From Calonectria ilicicola (taxonomy: Eukaryota > Ascomycota > Sordariomycetes > Hypocreales > Nectriaceae), in the NCBI GenBank assembly GCA_020809705.1, contig CP085835.1, positions 2,356,001-2,420,000 on the forward strand: a DNA stretch of 64,000 nt, read 5' to 3'. Positions 33,071 to 45,187 of the stretch are shown one piece after another. The notes beneath the pieces were generated by a model. That model was not told where the DNA came from, made no database searches, and saw only the letters and a program-made list of their open reading frames with translations. Both the position numbers and the translations under genes were made by a program. The first letter of the stretch is position 1; each line of letters begins with the position of its first letter.

Positions 33071-34561
33071 GGTCGCAGTGAGCACGTTAAAAATTAATAA
33101 GTTAGGTGTTGAGGGTCTGGCTCAATGATAATGATAGAGACGAGAGAAGCTTTGTGCATTCGTTGATTGGGTATCTGTCGATGATCCAAAACTTGGTGCA
33201 GAAGGATCGATTTTATATCCTGGGAGAAGAAGATCTCGAGAGTACAAAATCTTCCAGGCAGCTAAAGTTGCTGTCGGGGCCCGAGTAACATCCCGACATG
33301 CGCCTTGCGGGGCACCCGGCAGAGGAAATCTCGGCTCCATCTCCCTTGTAATTTGATGCGTTGCTAAACCTTTTTTTTGCATTAGTCTGTCCATTATAAA
33401 TAAATTTCCGTGCATTTGGTCTCAATATTTGCAGATTCTTATCACGCTTGGCGAGTGTTTGTGTATTTTCTTGTGAATAGAGTAATCCAAATTAGGGTCA
33501 ACCATTTTGTTCAATTCAATACTCTCTTGTCCTGTTATGAGTCACCTGCTGTGGCCGGACGTTGCAACAGCCCAGATTACGTCTCTTTTTGTTGGGCTTG
33601 AACAGGCTGGTCAGTGTGGACGCCGGTTCCGCCCTTTTCTCGGGTTATTAACATACGTGGCCGGCTTTCTCTCCGCTGCATGCAATGTATTGAATAAACC
33701 GATGGCTATTATGTCTAAAGGTGATGAAAAGTGCGAGAATAAAGGGGTTTAAACAGCGGTCTTTTAATCACCGACCGGCTCAATATCCCAAACAAAACGC
33801 GATTATACATGGCTAGTCCACTTCTTTTGAACGCGTTATGTATAAAATTGTAATTATATCACCTCCTCTTGTGAAGACTGCATCTCCTTTTCGAGGTAAG
33901 TAGCTCAATGAGGCTCTCTGACGCACGCGTATGGGAACGCACCGTGCGTGGCAAAAACATCTTTCTCAAATCAGATAAATCTGACTTGGGACTAATACGA
34001 GTATTTTATAACCAGTGGGAGAAATTTGCCGAATCCGATATCCATCCGATCTTTTGTGGATCTCCGTGCCTTGTCGGTCTTTTCACCACCATCACCTCCA
34101 TGAATACACAATTGTCGATCCAACTATTGTATCGCTTCTTCCACTTCTTCATTTATTTCTATTGTGATGTCTATTCGGGCCTTTGCATGGCTGAGATGAG
34201 ACTTACTTGAGTCATTTTTCGCACGATACTTAGATCTAAGTGTCTTTCCGAATTCGGCTTGCTTTAATGATTTTGACTTGACAAGTCGGTGAATTCAATA
34301 TCCCGTGCCATATCGCACAAAATCCATTCCCAACATACTTAAGCCATGTCAAAATTTTATCTCCGCCCCCGGCACGGCCTTTATAGATGAATAATAGCTT
34401 CACCCGGTGTTATGATATTGCTTGTGTCATCGGGCGGCCCGGATTCTACCAACTTGTGGCCTCAATTTGACCTCCTCATAAGGTTCTATTTCTGATGTTG
34501 CATCATCTATTGTCCAACTGAAAGGTATCTTCCCATTCCTGTCCGAGATACTCTAGCCAGT
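33071..34561. other. Intergenic, divergent promoter region
   Basis: A 1.5-kb divergent spacer between the MFS and AIF-type genes. No coding sequence or notable element recognised. Confidence 0.6.
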
Positions 34562-35925
34562 ATGGACACGCAGAAGGTCAAGCTATATCTTCAATTCTAT
34601 TTCATGTTCGCCAAGTTCATGCTGAAGAAACCGATTCAACGGCTAGGGTCTGTCATCCATAGATATAGCTATCGCTCGTCACCAAACCCTCGGAATGTAG
34701 TGGTGGTGGGAGGGTCGTTTGCAGGATCACATCTGGCGCAGCGCTTGGCCCACACGCTGCCTTCAGGTCATCGAGTGATTCTCGTTGAGAAGAACTCTCA
34801 TATGCACTATGCCTTCGCCTTCCCCCGAAATGCCGTCTTCCCTGGTCGCGAAAGTCGCGCTTTTATTCCCTACAACAACCTAGCTGCCGGTGCGCCAGAG
34901 GGCATCTTCCAGCATGTCCAGAAAAAAGTCCTTAGTGTGGCCGAGTCGCACCTCAACCTAGATGGTGGAAGCCAGCTTGAGTATGACTATTTGGTTCTTG
35001 CTACAGGAGCGGCCCAGCCACCTCCAACAAGGCTCCAGTCCTCGACCCGGGACAAAGCTATTGGAGAGCTCCAAGGATTTCAGCAGAGGATCGAAAAGGC
35101 TGCGAAAATCGCAGTTATCGGCGGTGGCGCAGCGGGAATAGAATTAGTGACTGAGATTCGATCCAAGTATCCTGATAAGAAGCTCTCGCTCGTGCACTCA
35201 AGAGATCAGCTACTGCCACGTTTTGGGCCTAAGCTGCATTCTTTCGTCATCAACGCACTCCAGGGGATGGGCATTGATGTTATTCTTGGGGAACGGCCAG
35301 CCCTGCCAGTCCATGCAGGAAAGGATGTTGAGGAGTCAAGGTTAACTCTCTCCACCGGCGAGACAAAAGTTTGGGATCTAGTGGTATGTGTGTCTAGTCT
35401 CTCTCATTATTACAACGCTAACTGTACATGTTCTGTGCGGCAATAGATCCCATGTACTGGTCTACGTCCTCATTCCGACCTGCTAGCTCCGTATGCGCCG
35501 AATAGCATTGCTTCGAATGGAGAAATTATAGTTAAAAAGACGCTTCAAGTGGATAATCTACCCTCTTCCAAGGGCAACATATTCGCACTTGGAGATGTCG
35601 CCCAGAGCGGTGGCCCGAAACAAGGCCGCGCTGGGATGGTACAAGGAGAGGTAGTCTTGAGCAATATTCTCAGGTTGATCAAAAATCAACAGCGATTGCA
35701 GACTTATAGTCCCCTGTCGTTCGAAGGCGCTTTGCAGCTCACAATGGGAAAGGTAAGGGGGATATTTCAATTTCATGGTAAATTTGCTCACATAACTATT
35801 AGCATGACCAGATTATGTATTTACAAGCCGGGTCCTACGAGTTGCTAGAGGTAATAAAACAGAAACCAGATAAGGATGTCGGTGCGGCGGAGGTATGGAA
35901 AAGATTCAACGCGGATGGTCAATAA
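34562..35925 (+). CDS. AIF/AMID-type FAD oxidoreductase
   Basis: Pyridine-nucleotide-disulfide-type flavoprotein of the AIF/AMID (FSP1-like) group, which oxidises NAD(P)H with FAD at mitochondrial or lipid-droplet membranes. Three exons (34562-35383, 35447-35752, 35803-35925) give 416 aa. Motifs: NVVVVGGSFAGSHLAQRL (FAD), YDYLVLATGAAQPPP, KIAVIGGGAAGIELVTEI (NADH fold), NIFALGDVAQSGGPKQGRA (second FAD site). A hydrophobic, basic stretch at the N-terminus (YLQFYFMFAKFMLKKPIQRL) may target or anchor the protein. The length is usual for the family. A degraded piece of the following DUR3 gene lies about 90 bp downstream. Confidence 0.92.
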
Positions 35926-36015
35926 GTAAAATGTGTAAAAGAGCTTTAACCTGCAGTTCTATTGATTTTATTTATAGCTTATTAAACCCACCGCCTTCAA
36001 TATTCTCGTCTCAAA

Positions 36016-36126
36016 AAAAAGAGTTACGTAGAATGAATCGAGGGAAATGGATGGGAGTTTCCATGGACTTGCAAGTACCGAATTCTAGACTAAGTGCAAA
36101 TTCTGAATACAGATTCATTCAAATAT
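36016..36126 (+). pseudogene. Relic of DUR3 3' end
   Basis: Two short blocks match the neighbouring urea-transporter gene in order. 36016-36052 matches 38575-38611 at 30 of 37 bases and would read KELRRMNRGKWM against KELRRMNRAKWI in the intact gene. 36072-36126 resembles the 3' flank at 39237-39290 (roughly 70 percent). The two blocks are about 20 bp apart here but over 600 bp apart in the intact locus, so most of a former copy has been deleted. Five of the seven differences in the first block are C-to-T or G-to-A relative to the intact gene. Confidence 0.6.
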
Positions 36127-36592
36127 CTAGTCAATTTTAATATGTTAATTCCCATTTTTTGCGTTTTAGTGTCAGTTGCCCACTCTCGGACAACCGGAAT
36201 GATCATGTATAGCTCCCCACAATTGTTTGGAACCTCACTATCGTCATCCCAACGTAGCCGATTGCGCAAGAAAAGAAGCCCCAGTCCTGGTTTACATGCT
36301 ACACAGAAATTGTTGATCTTCCAATCATGGGCGACAAGGTCCACATTGTGCAACACTACTCTCGCCTTATGGTCGGGATTTAGCTCCCAAATGAGCACGA
36401 CATAATGGGCCCGCTCTGACGCAACTGCAACATGCCTTATCGCTAGCTCACTCAGCGTTACAACAAGGGATGGAGTTCAAGGAAAGCCTTTACAGGGGCA
36501 AAAATTAACATAAATGACAATGGTATGCCATTGTGCGAACCACTTCTTGGCAGTGCAATCTCAGTTGGGCAAGCAATACAGCGATAATAAGA

Positions 36593-38995
36593 ATGGCAGC
36601 TTCAGACAAAGCATTAGTCCCCTTGTCTCAAGGAGTTGGATATGGCGTCGTGATCGGGGTCGGCCTTGCCTTCGGTATTGGCATGATTTTGGTCACCAAA
36701 TTTCTCAAGGTATTTCTCGGCGAACGATCCGACCGGCCAGAGATGTTCATGGTTGCAAATCGTTCTGTGGGCACCGGATTGACTGCGTCAGCTGTCGTAT
36801 CTTCATGGATGTGGGCGTAAGTATGGCAAAGAAAAATCAAAAGAAAGAATCAATTCCCTCTTAAATTCTAACGACCCAAAATAGCACTGCTATCATCTGG
36901 ACTGCGGCTCAGGGTTACCTCTATGGGATCGCAGGTATATTCACCCTTACTAGGTCGTGTGGGCTTATTTCGCAATAATTGCTAACTCTGCGCTTAGCGC
37001 CCTTCTGGTACGCTGCTGGATGTACAATCCAAATTGCTCTTATGACAGTCTTGGCTATCCACGCTAAAGTGAAAATCCCGTAGGTCACTACAGCCTTCTT
37101 GATTCCAAATTCCTGCTTAAAGATGGTCAGGAACGGCCACACGGCTCTTGAAATTGTCCGACTTCGATACGGATTTACCGCTCATATGGTGTTTGTCTTT
37201 CTGTGCCTTGTCACAAACCTGCTATCCGTCACGGCCATGATTCTTGGAGCTGCGGGTGTGATCACTGCTTTGACTGGCATGCACATCATTGCCTCAACGT
37301 TTCTTCTTCCACTTGGAGTAGTCGTGTATACGGTCGTCGGGGGCTTAAAGGCCACTTTTCTGACAGACTACGTACATACACTTGTGGTCATGATATTATT
37401 GTGCTGGATCACAATTGCTGTGTTCAACAACGAAGCAATAAATGGCTTGAGCAGCTTTTACGATGCCCTAGTCGAAGTCGACAAAACACACAACATTGAA
37501 GGAAATTATCAGCAATCCATTCTGTCCTTCAAGTCAAAGGGTTCAATTATTTTCGGTCTGGTTCACTCCTTCGGAGACTTTGCTCTAGTAATTATGGATA
37601 CAAGCTTTTGGCAAAAAGGCTTTGCAGCGGACACAGCTTCTGCTATGCCTGGGTACATGCTTGGTGGAATATCTTATTTCGCAGTCCCTTGGGCTGTTGG
37701 TACAACAGCTGGGTTAGCGGCAATTGTTCTTGAGAAGAGCTCCATCTTTCCGACATATCCTAGAGCCATGACAACGGCCGAGATCAATGCTGGATACGTA
37801 TTGCCTTACACGGTAATGTCGGTTGCTGGCAAAGGCGGCGCAGCTGGGCTTCTACTAGTCGTATTCATGACTGTAACCAGCACAACCAGCGCTGAGCTTA
37901 TTGCGGTCTCTAGTATCCTATCATTCGACATTTATAGAACGTACATAAACCCACAAGCAAAACCTGAGCAGGTCATTCGGATTTCTCACTGGTCTGTAGT
38001 AGGATTTGGGCTGTTTGCCTCAGGGTTTGCGACCGCACTTCACTACGGAGGGATTGATTTAAACTGGATGGGCTATTTCTTAGCCACTATTATCTGCCCT
38101 GGAATGTTTCCAATGGCTTTTACAATTTTGTGGCGCAAACAGTCAAAGGCAGCCGTAATCATCTCCCCGCTTCTCGGCCTGGTAAGCATATTCGGCACGC
38201 GACGGTGGCAATGCTAATACTAGAATTCAGGCTTCGGGTATTGCTGTGTGGCTTGGAACAGCGTACGCATACTACGGCGAGCTGACAATCGTCACGACCG
38301 AGGCACAGCTACCTTGTCTGTGGGGAGCTATCACATCGACCTTTTCTTCGGCCATTTATTCCATCATTATTACAATGATCAAGGTATGTACCCTTTTGAG
38401 ATCTTTTTTGGTCGGTGTCTATGGTCAATTACTAACACAGACCTGGATGGCAGCCCGATAATTTTGACTGGCGCGTCTTCCTTCTGCTCACAGAAGTGAG
38501 TGAAGAGGACCCACAAGCACCAGCGCGTATCGTGCAAGTTGAAGACCTAGACCAAATTCAGCATCCGTATCCCGAAAAAGAGCTGCGCAGAATGAACCGG
38601 GCAAAATGGATCGCCGCAGTCGCCAGTGTGGTCATTGGGCTCGTCACATGGGTGGTGTGGCCGCTACCCCTTTACCGAAACTGGGTGTTTGACAAGCCGG
38701 TATGCAGCCCCACAGATCAATCCAATCAGCTGAATACTTCTTGCTAACTGCGACTTAGTTCTTTATGGGTTGGGTGACTGTATCCATGGTTTGGCTCTTC
38801 GTCTGCCTGTTTGTCGCATGCATCTATCCCGTCATTGATGGACGGAAAGTTCTCGCGACGGCAGCCAAATTAGCTTGGGCGGCCATCTCAAAGAAAAGTC
38901 CAGCTGAAGAATCAGGGAAGGCAAGCAATGATGGCAGTGATGGGATATTTGATGAATCAAGTGATGGAGAGAAATCCAAGTCCCCGCAACCCTGA
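36593..38995 (+). CDS. dur3: Urea active transporter, sodium:solute symporter family
   Basis: Plasma-membrane urea/polyamine symporter of the DUR3 type with about 15 helices. Seven exons (36593-36816, 36885-36934, 36998-37079, 37131-38181, 38231-38383, 38454-38699, 38759-38995) give 680 aa. Motifs: GVGYGVVIGVGLAFGIGM, ANRSVGTGLTASAVVSSWMW, TAIIWTAAQGYLYGIAAPFWYAAG, GNYQQSILSFKSKGS, TSTTSAELIAVSSILSFDIY, and PDNFDWRVF followed by EKELRRMNRAKW before the last helices. Two splice sites need care: the acceptor at 37130 restores KIPNGHTALEIVRLRYG, and the one at 38453 restores MIKPDNFDW. The C-terminal tail is acidic/serine-rich and cytosolic. In fungi such genes are usually nitrogen-regulated; I did not identify a specific GATA array. 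A relic of the same gene lies upstream. Confidence 0.93.
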
Positions 38996-41880
38996 TTGCG
39001 GATGAAACTGGGGTTAGGTAGCACTCGATCTCATGGGAGGAGACTGAGAAAGTGCACAGTGACCAATGAATTCATCGAAATTCAAATTCTCATGAGAAGG
39101 ATTTAAAATGTTCTTGAAGCCAAATTCGTAAGGCAATGAAAACTATAAGCACCAATCTCGCCGAGCTTCCGCCAAGAAAGTGCTGAATAAAGGAGACGGT
39201 GCCGGGAGGTGAATATTGCGAATTCCCTTAAATTTTCAAGTACCCAGTTCCAAAATAAAAAATATTATGAATATAGATTTATTCAAATACGGAACCGCTC
39301 AGTTAGACGCTAACGAGGATTTGAAATCGTTGTACGCTGCGAGTCATGCGTTCAAACTTTAAACACAGCCTAGTCAGAGAATGACGATATTACCAAGAGG
39401 CCAAAGCGGCACATCGCAATGTAGAAAGAAAGATTGGCGTTCGTGAAGATTAAAAAAAAAAGACGAAAACTACATAAAAGGTCCATAAACAAAGAAGTAA
39501 AAACTAAAACATAAGGCCTCGAAGATTTGTCAAGTCAGTTTTCTTGATTTATATTTCAACCCTGTTGGGACTGAGAATATGTCGTATGTAGGGTAGGTGT
39601 TAGTGTGATTTTGAGTCAACCGTCACTCTAGTATCTTTCCGCTACCCGCCAAGCCACGCCTAAACTTCGTTCAGTCCGGCGCGTTGTTGAGGCACCCAAT
39701 GCACAAGAGTCAAACTGTAAAAATACTATTCGCCCAGCAGGACAAATAACACCTGTGTTATAAGTTGATGTGGTTCCCTTGTGCTCATCAACCGTATTAG
39801 TTGGCACCAGAGAAACGAAACAAACTACACTCCAGATGACAGATGTCCATATTGCGCCCTGAGATGAACATTCCTGCAAGACCACCTCTGACTCGCGAGT
39901 ATGACCGCTCTGGGGGTCGGAGCCCATTGAAAGCCTGGTCAGCAGGTGATCCCGGCGTCTCGGGCTGGAGCGCAGCACCCTAGACAGTGCGGCCGCCAAA
40001 GTCTCGATTCAGTTCGGGACCGCCAATCTTCCCCGCCCCTGGTCGTCGATCCACGAAAGCTTTGACGCCAACGCCAAGACGGTTGGCTGCTATGGGACGA
40101 CTTAAAACAGCTTTTTCAACGACTTGGCATCGAAAAGGCGTTGGATTGAGCTCAGATACATTGGGAATTGGCTACAGTGAAATATACTATTTTTCTTCAC
40201 TCGAGCATTCGAGACTTTGAGTGTATGTGTTGCAGGAGGAAATGAAAGCCGAAGCTCATTTGCATGACTTCAAAGAAAGTTGGGGGACTCGAGCGACAAA
40301 CTCAGCCTAACAACTCTCACCGTCTGCAGTTCATTAGCGACAGGTTCATGCCCCTGCATGTCAGTCAAGCATGCATCATCCCTGGGTCAAAATCTGTCAG
40401 TGATTATGCCGCATTAAAATCCATCCCCGACACGGCACAGCGCATGTGCACTATAACATTACAGCGGCATGACAGCCTCAGTCAGCGGGCTGCAGGTTCT
40501 GGCGCTTTGATCCTCCACCAACCAAAATTCTCCGCGGCTGTACCGGTTCGGCTCGACGGAGCCCTTCGATGCGCTCTCGTGAAAGGACGCCACAAGAATC
40601 GCTGCAGTGGGAACTCGAGGTGGCCGAGTCTGTGAGCGAGACACTATCGAGGAGGCTGAGGCGGCCCCGATGACACCTAGCCTAGTAGACGCTAGTGCGG
40701 GCGGAATCTGGCCAATAAATGGCCGTCAAAGCGGCAGTAGCTACTTTAGCGCAGCCTAGCATAAAAGATTCTGCATTGTCCCTGTCCGTTTTTTCTGGCC
40801 ATGGCCGTGGCTAATCCCGTCACCAGAGACAACGGCGGTTAAGCACGTAGAGATTATGGGAAGGTAAGGCGAGGGAAAAGAAAAGAGAAACAACCAGGGT
40901 TTCTGGGGGTGGCGTCAGCTGAGAGACAGTGAAACGGCGCTCAAGGTCCGCGCCGGATGCTATCACCATGACATTCCAGTGGTCCCAATCCATATCCCCG
41001 GGTCCAATGCATGAGCATGAAGTGATCGACGACTGATTTGCTCTAAAAGGGAGCCGGGTATCCCTTAACACGACGTCCGGAGCGAGAAATCCTGGAGTTG
41101 ATCCTGACCTGGACCTGGAAGCAGGACCTGGACCGCCTAGCTTCAAGCCTCAGTGGGATGTAGCTAGCCCGGATCGAGGCTGGTTCGGCACTCGATCCTG
41201 TCCAGGCACACATCGATTGCCACATCCTGCGCTAGTGTGATTGCGACCCCGGCCACCCCATTAAGTCAAGAGCGTCAACTGGACCAATGCCGACTTGGTC
41301 TTGTTCGAGTGAGCACAGCGAGACGGGTCTCCTCCATATTCTCCTCTGTCCCCCCACTTCCCAGATCTTTAGGCTACCAGTCCAAAGCTGAATAACATCC
41401 ACCGTCACCTGCCACACTTGCTAGACCGTAGTGTGGACTCTCGCACAGACGCGTCCGTTCCATTGTGGGTGCCTTTAGCTCGATGGGACCACCCCCTTAG
41501 CTTACCAACATGTCGCCCTATCCTGCTGCTCAGGTTCCGTTGCCCCCTCATGTCACTCTCAAATACTGCTTGCATGTCTTTTAGCCTCAATTGATGGTCC
41601 TTTATGCCATCTTATGGTTCCAAACTTTGACGCCCCTCCGTTTTTCCCTAGCTCGTCCCCTCAACCGCGCTCTGTCCGAGAGTCCCTGAACACTGACTCG
41701 ATCCAAATATTATTAACTTGGAGGGCCCCTGTCGACGACAACTTTCTTGATTCCTCGGGGCTATTCATATCGACGATCCTCCCGGGAATATTTGACTCTC
41801 AGACGATAATGTATGGTTGCTAGAATCGCACGACAAATCACGACTTCTTGAGATCGACGTTGCGAACGCATTCCTTCACC
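38996..41880. other. Long intergenic region, no gene supported
   Basis: Nearly 2.9 kb before the seven-helix protein gene. The part from about 39900 to 41600 is more GC-rich and has many overlapping frames on both strands, but none shows a domain or a consistent exon pattern. It may hold a long promoter/5' leader. 39237-39290 resembles the relic at 36072-36126. Confidence 0.5.
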
Positions 41881-43689
41881 ATGGCGCCGCCAGGATTCGA
41901 CTTCACCGAGAGGGGTGATGGATCAGGGATTTATCAAGTCATCTCCGGCGCTGCCGTACCCCTTGGAGCCGATTTCATGAGTTTGATCATCGCGATGACC
42001 TCCATCTCGATTCTCTCTATCTGCCTGTGTGAGTGGTCCGGCAATACCTTCTGATCGGGGATGAAGTGAAGTGAGGAACCGGAGGAAGATTTACTAACAT
42101 GTCAGAACCTAGACCAGAGAATGTCTACGATTGAGAAATGGAGCAACGTACCCTTTGTCGTATGGCGTAAGTTTTCCTCCGAGTAGCCGAAGTAGTCGAG
42201 GAGAGGATGGGAAGCTAATTTTCATGCAGTGACATTTGCCATCTACACCGATTCCGTTTTGTTCGTGGTTGGAACCACCATTCTCCAACAGATCTTTGGG
42301 CTCAACACGGGTATGAAGACTTGTTTGGGAGCGGTATGGCTATGCCTGACTTGTTACATCACAACCAAGGTTAGTATTCTCCAAGGCACGAGTTCGATTA
42401 CAAACTGACTAACTCATTGTATAGATTGTATGTTATTTGGATCTTCGTTAAGTTTGACCGGGACGTCACAGCTAACCCATTTGTAGTTCATCTACATGTT
42501 CCTTGTCGAGAAAGCTGTATGTCGCCTTACTCCAACTACCCATGTCTTTTCTAAACTAAAAGTCAATAGCACATTATTCGAGGAACCCAAAAGAAGCGTC
42601 TCAAGTCCAAGCTGTACATTTTCAATTCATTCGGCATGCTTGGATGTTATGCGATCATCGCCGTCTTTAATTTCATCTTGTAAGTTGACTTTTCTGATAG
42701 ACTTTCTGTGCCGGGTGCTGACCACACGCCCAGTCACATTGCCAAAATCGATACGAAGGGTGTTTGCATTATTGGCTTGAAGACAAAGGTTGTGGTACCT
42801 CTAATCACCTTTGACGCTGTTGTCAACATCTACCTCACCATTCTATTCCTAATCCCCCTCAGGAGTAAGTCCTCTATGGTTATGATGATGCCGCAGCATA
42901 CTAACCGATGTAGACTTGTATACATTCAAGAGCATGCCAAAGACGCAAGCCAACGTGCGACTCCGATCCGTTGCATTCCGCACCTTTATCGGATCATGCT
43001 GCACTTTGCTCAGCAGTATCCTGTAAGAATATCCGCACTATGACGAAAGCCTGAGACACTTGCTGATTTGAATCCACAGAAACTTGACTGTTCTGATGGC
43101 CCTACAGGGAGAGCCCGGCTGGGTTTGCCTTCTTTGCTGTACCTCCGATGGTATGATGACTCTATATTTACCACACACTTCAAATTGCTGACTGAATCAT
43201 CTAGTGCTCTTCTCTGCCCTCGTTATCCAGTGGGTTACTTCAAAGGACAATGCTGGTTCGAACGGCCAGACCAGCAATGGCCCTGCCACCTACCCAGAAA
43301 ACGGCAGCCGTGCCCATCGCGACCCTATGTCATCTGCTCGTATGGGCAAGAGCATTACCACCACAAACGCGACCACTGGCCGAGGCACAGATTCAGAGAT
43401 CTCCCTCGTCGAGATCCCGACCGCCCCGGCATCCGAACATGGCGAAATCGATATGTCCAAGGGCTCAAGCCTTGCAGGTGGTGGTGCTGTGATGGTGACA
43501 ACAACAATTCACCGCCAGAGCCTTCCCAGTGGCTTTGACATTGCTCAACACGGCAGCCCCTTAGGTTCAGAGAGCGGTGACTTGGACTACGGATACACCT
43601 CGCGTTCAGCTGGCTACGGAAGCAACGGCCATGACGTGCCTGAGCCACCCAGAACGCACATTACAGCTGGGAAGAATAACCACATATAG
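41881..43689 (+). CDS. Fungal seven-helix integral membrane protein
   Basis: Ten-exon model (41881-42028, 42113-42166, 42230-42369, 42425-42427, 42487-42516, 42570-42679, 42734-42864, 42914-43022, 43080-43150, 43205-43689), 426 aa. It matches an uncharacterised ascomycete family of GPCR-like seven-helix proteins: short N-terminus, helices SLIIAMTSISILSICLY, FAIYTDSVLFVVGTTILQ, ITTKIFIYMFLVEKAHIIRG, MLGCYAIIAVFNFIL, then GVCIIGLKTKVVVPLITFDA, IYLTILFLIPLRNLYTFKSM, VCLLCCTSDVLFSALVIQWV. The tail (about 150 residues) is hydrophilic, Ser/Gly-rich and cytosolic. The fourth exon is only 3 nt (ATT, Ile) between two introns with perfect ends and branch sites; skipping it keeps frame and loses one residue. 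Signalling or sensing role possible but unproven. Confidence 0.85.
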
Positions 43690-44668
43690 ACCGGTTGATC
43701 CCAGTTTTGAATTCCTATTTCTTTTATCCATCAAATCTACAGAAAGATATGATGTTGAATCCTTCAAGCATGGCGTTTGTGGACTTCTAGAGTACTCGGG
43801 AGTAAGGAGACTATGGCGTTGACGAGTTCGAGTCCTTGCGCCTCAAGGGGACATGGTCCAATCTTAGTAAACACGTTTCGCATGGCCAGGTATAATTATG
43901 ATGATGATGGATGATTTCATGCACTTCAATACCAGTGTCAAGGGCGAATTCTAGATCCAGTATAGAATATTCAATACAAAATTTTATCTTAATTACACTG
44001 AATCATTTTAAATTAAATTTCATGGAAGAGTTCTTGGGGCCTTCCATGTAGTAGTCACGCTCATTTACACCACATCATACCTAATTCAAACAATCTGCAC
44101 CGAGTTGTCCACAACTAAGTTTCAGATTTCGTGATTGGCTTCCCACGTTTGTGTGTCTAATTATAATACACTTATATTATTCTTCAATCTTCAATAGTAA
44201 TTTCCCCAAGCTGTTTATTATTAAATGCGTCAGTCTACATTGGGATAGCACCTCTCGATCTGTGGTGGGTACGGCCTTGGTTTTAGCCTGTGGTCATCCC
44301 AATGTGACGTCGCAATCTCGGCCTCTAACTGGTCGTCGCAAATCAAATGCAATCAATTAACCAAGAGATTTGGGGGCGTTCGTCGAGGCCCAAAAAACCT
44401 TGGGCATGCTACCAGGCAGCCACGCAGCCTGACATCGCCCATGGTCCAGTGGTCGGTCGCGACGTTGTTGGCTCACAACCAATCAAGGAGATCCACTCCA
44501 CCGCCTCTTTGGGGTAGACGAGACGACTTTATTCTTTGCACTTTCATGTCACAACATTGATCATTTTATTTTTATTTCGATTTTTTTTTATTCAAGAAGA
44601 CTATTTTTTTCTTGTTTAATTTTCCCGGTACATTTCGATCTCAAGGCCAATTTTCGGGAGAATCTACA
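43690..44668. other. Intergenic, no gene seen
   Basis: AT-rich spacer with T-rich tracts just upstream of the next gene (44560-44620), typical of fungal promoters. Confidence 0.6.
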
Positions 44669-45187
44669 ATGACTCTCAAGCCGCTGGGCATTGCACTCCT
44701 CTCCACACCGCCTCCACCTGCAGCAATCCCAGGCCCTCCCACGCAAGATGCATCCAGCCGCGGCTTTTGGGATTCTAGCGCCCGCCGCAATGCAGTGCCC
44801 TGGGCTGATGGGACGTTTGTAATTGTCGAGAAAAGCTCTGGTCGGGCCATCTGCCGCTCACCCAGCGACGGGAAACTGCGGTTGGCAGACTCCGCCGCAG
44901 ATGTTGAGGGCTATCACTGGAACTGCGTTCGAACAGATGGACTCCTAGGGTTTTGCGAACGAAAATCGGGCAGGTTCATGGGTCATCGCAATACAGAGGC
45001 ACTGGTAGCCACAGCAGCTCACCATCGGGGATGGGAGCGCTTTGCCGTGAACCCGCATCCAGACGGAGGTTACGTCTTGCTCTCTCAACATTGGCTTTCT
45101 ATGTGGGAGCTCGCTATTGCAGAAGATAACGAAAACTTGATTATCAGACCCCATGGAGGAGCTCTATGGGAATTCGTGCAAGTTTAA
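44669..45187 (+). CDS. Beta-trefoil-like (fascin/ricin-B-like fold) protein
   Basis: Intronless frame of 172 aa. After a proline-rich N-terminus (STPPPPAAIPGPP) there are repeated short beta segments of the type seen in fungal fascin-like beta-trefoil proteins: GTFVIVEKSSGRAICR, GYHWNCVRTDGLLGFCERKSG, RFMGHR, GWERFAVNPHPDGGYVLLS, LIIRPHGGALWEFVQV. I recognise it as a member of an uncharacterised ascomycete family; a carbohydrate-binding or structural role is conceivable. No signal peptide, so probably cytosolic. The start is the ATG at 44669, after a T-rich leader; an in-frame TTG upstream was not used. Confidence 0.8.
   Translation: MTLKPLGIALLSTPPPPAAIPGPPTQDASSRGFWDSSARRNAVPWADGTFVIVEKSSGRAICRSPSDGKLRLADSAADVEGYHWNCVRTDGLLGFCERKSGRFMGHRNTEALVATAAHHRGWERFAVNPHPDGGYVLLSQHWLSMWELAIAEDNENLIIRPHGGALWEFVQV

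Noticed and set aside
36090..36398. 102-codon minus-strand frame downstream of the AIF-type gene
   Set aside because: No recognisable domain, overlaps the DUR3 relic and an equally long frame on the other strand.
39628..41590. Several 60-120 codon frames in the GC-richer part of the long spacer
   Set aside because: They overlap on both strands, none shows a domain, and no exon chain can be built; GC richness alone explains the open frames.
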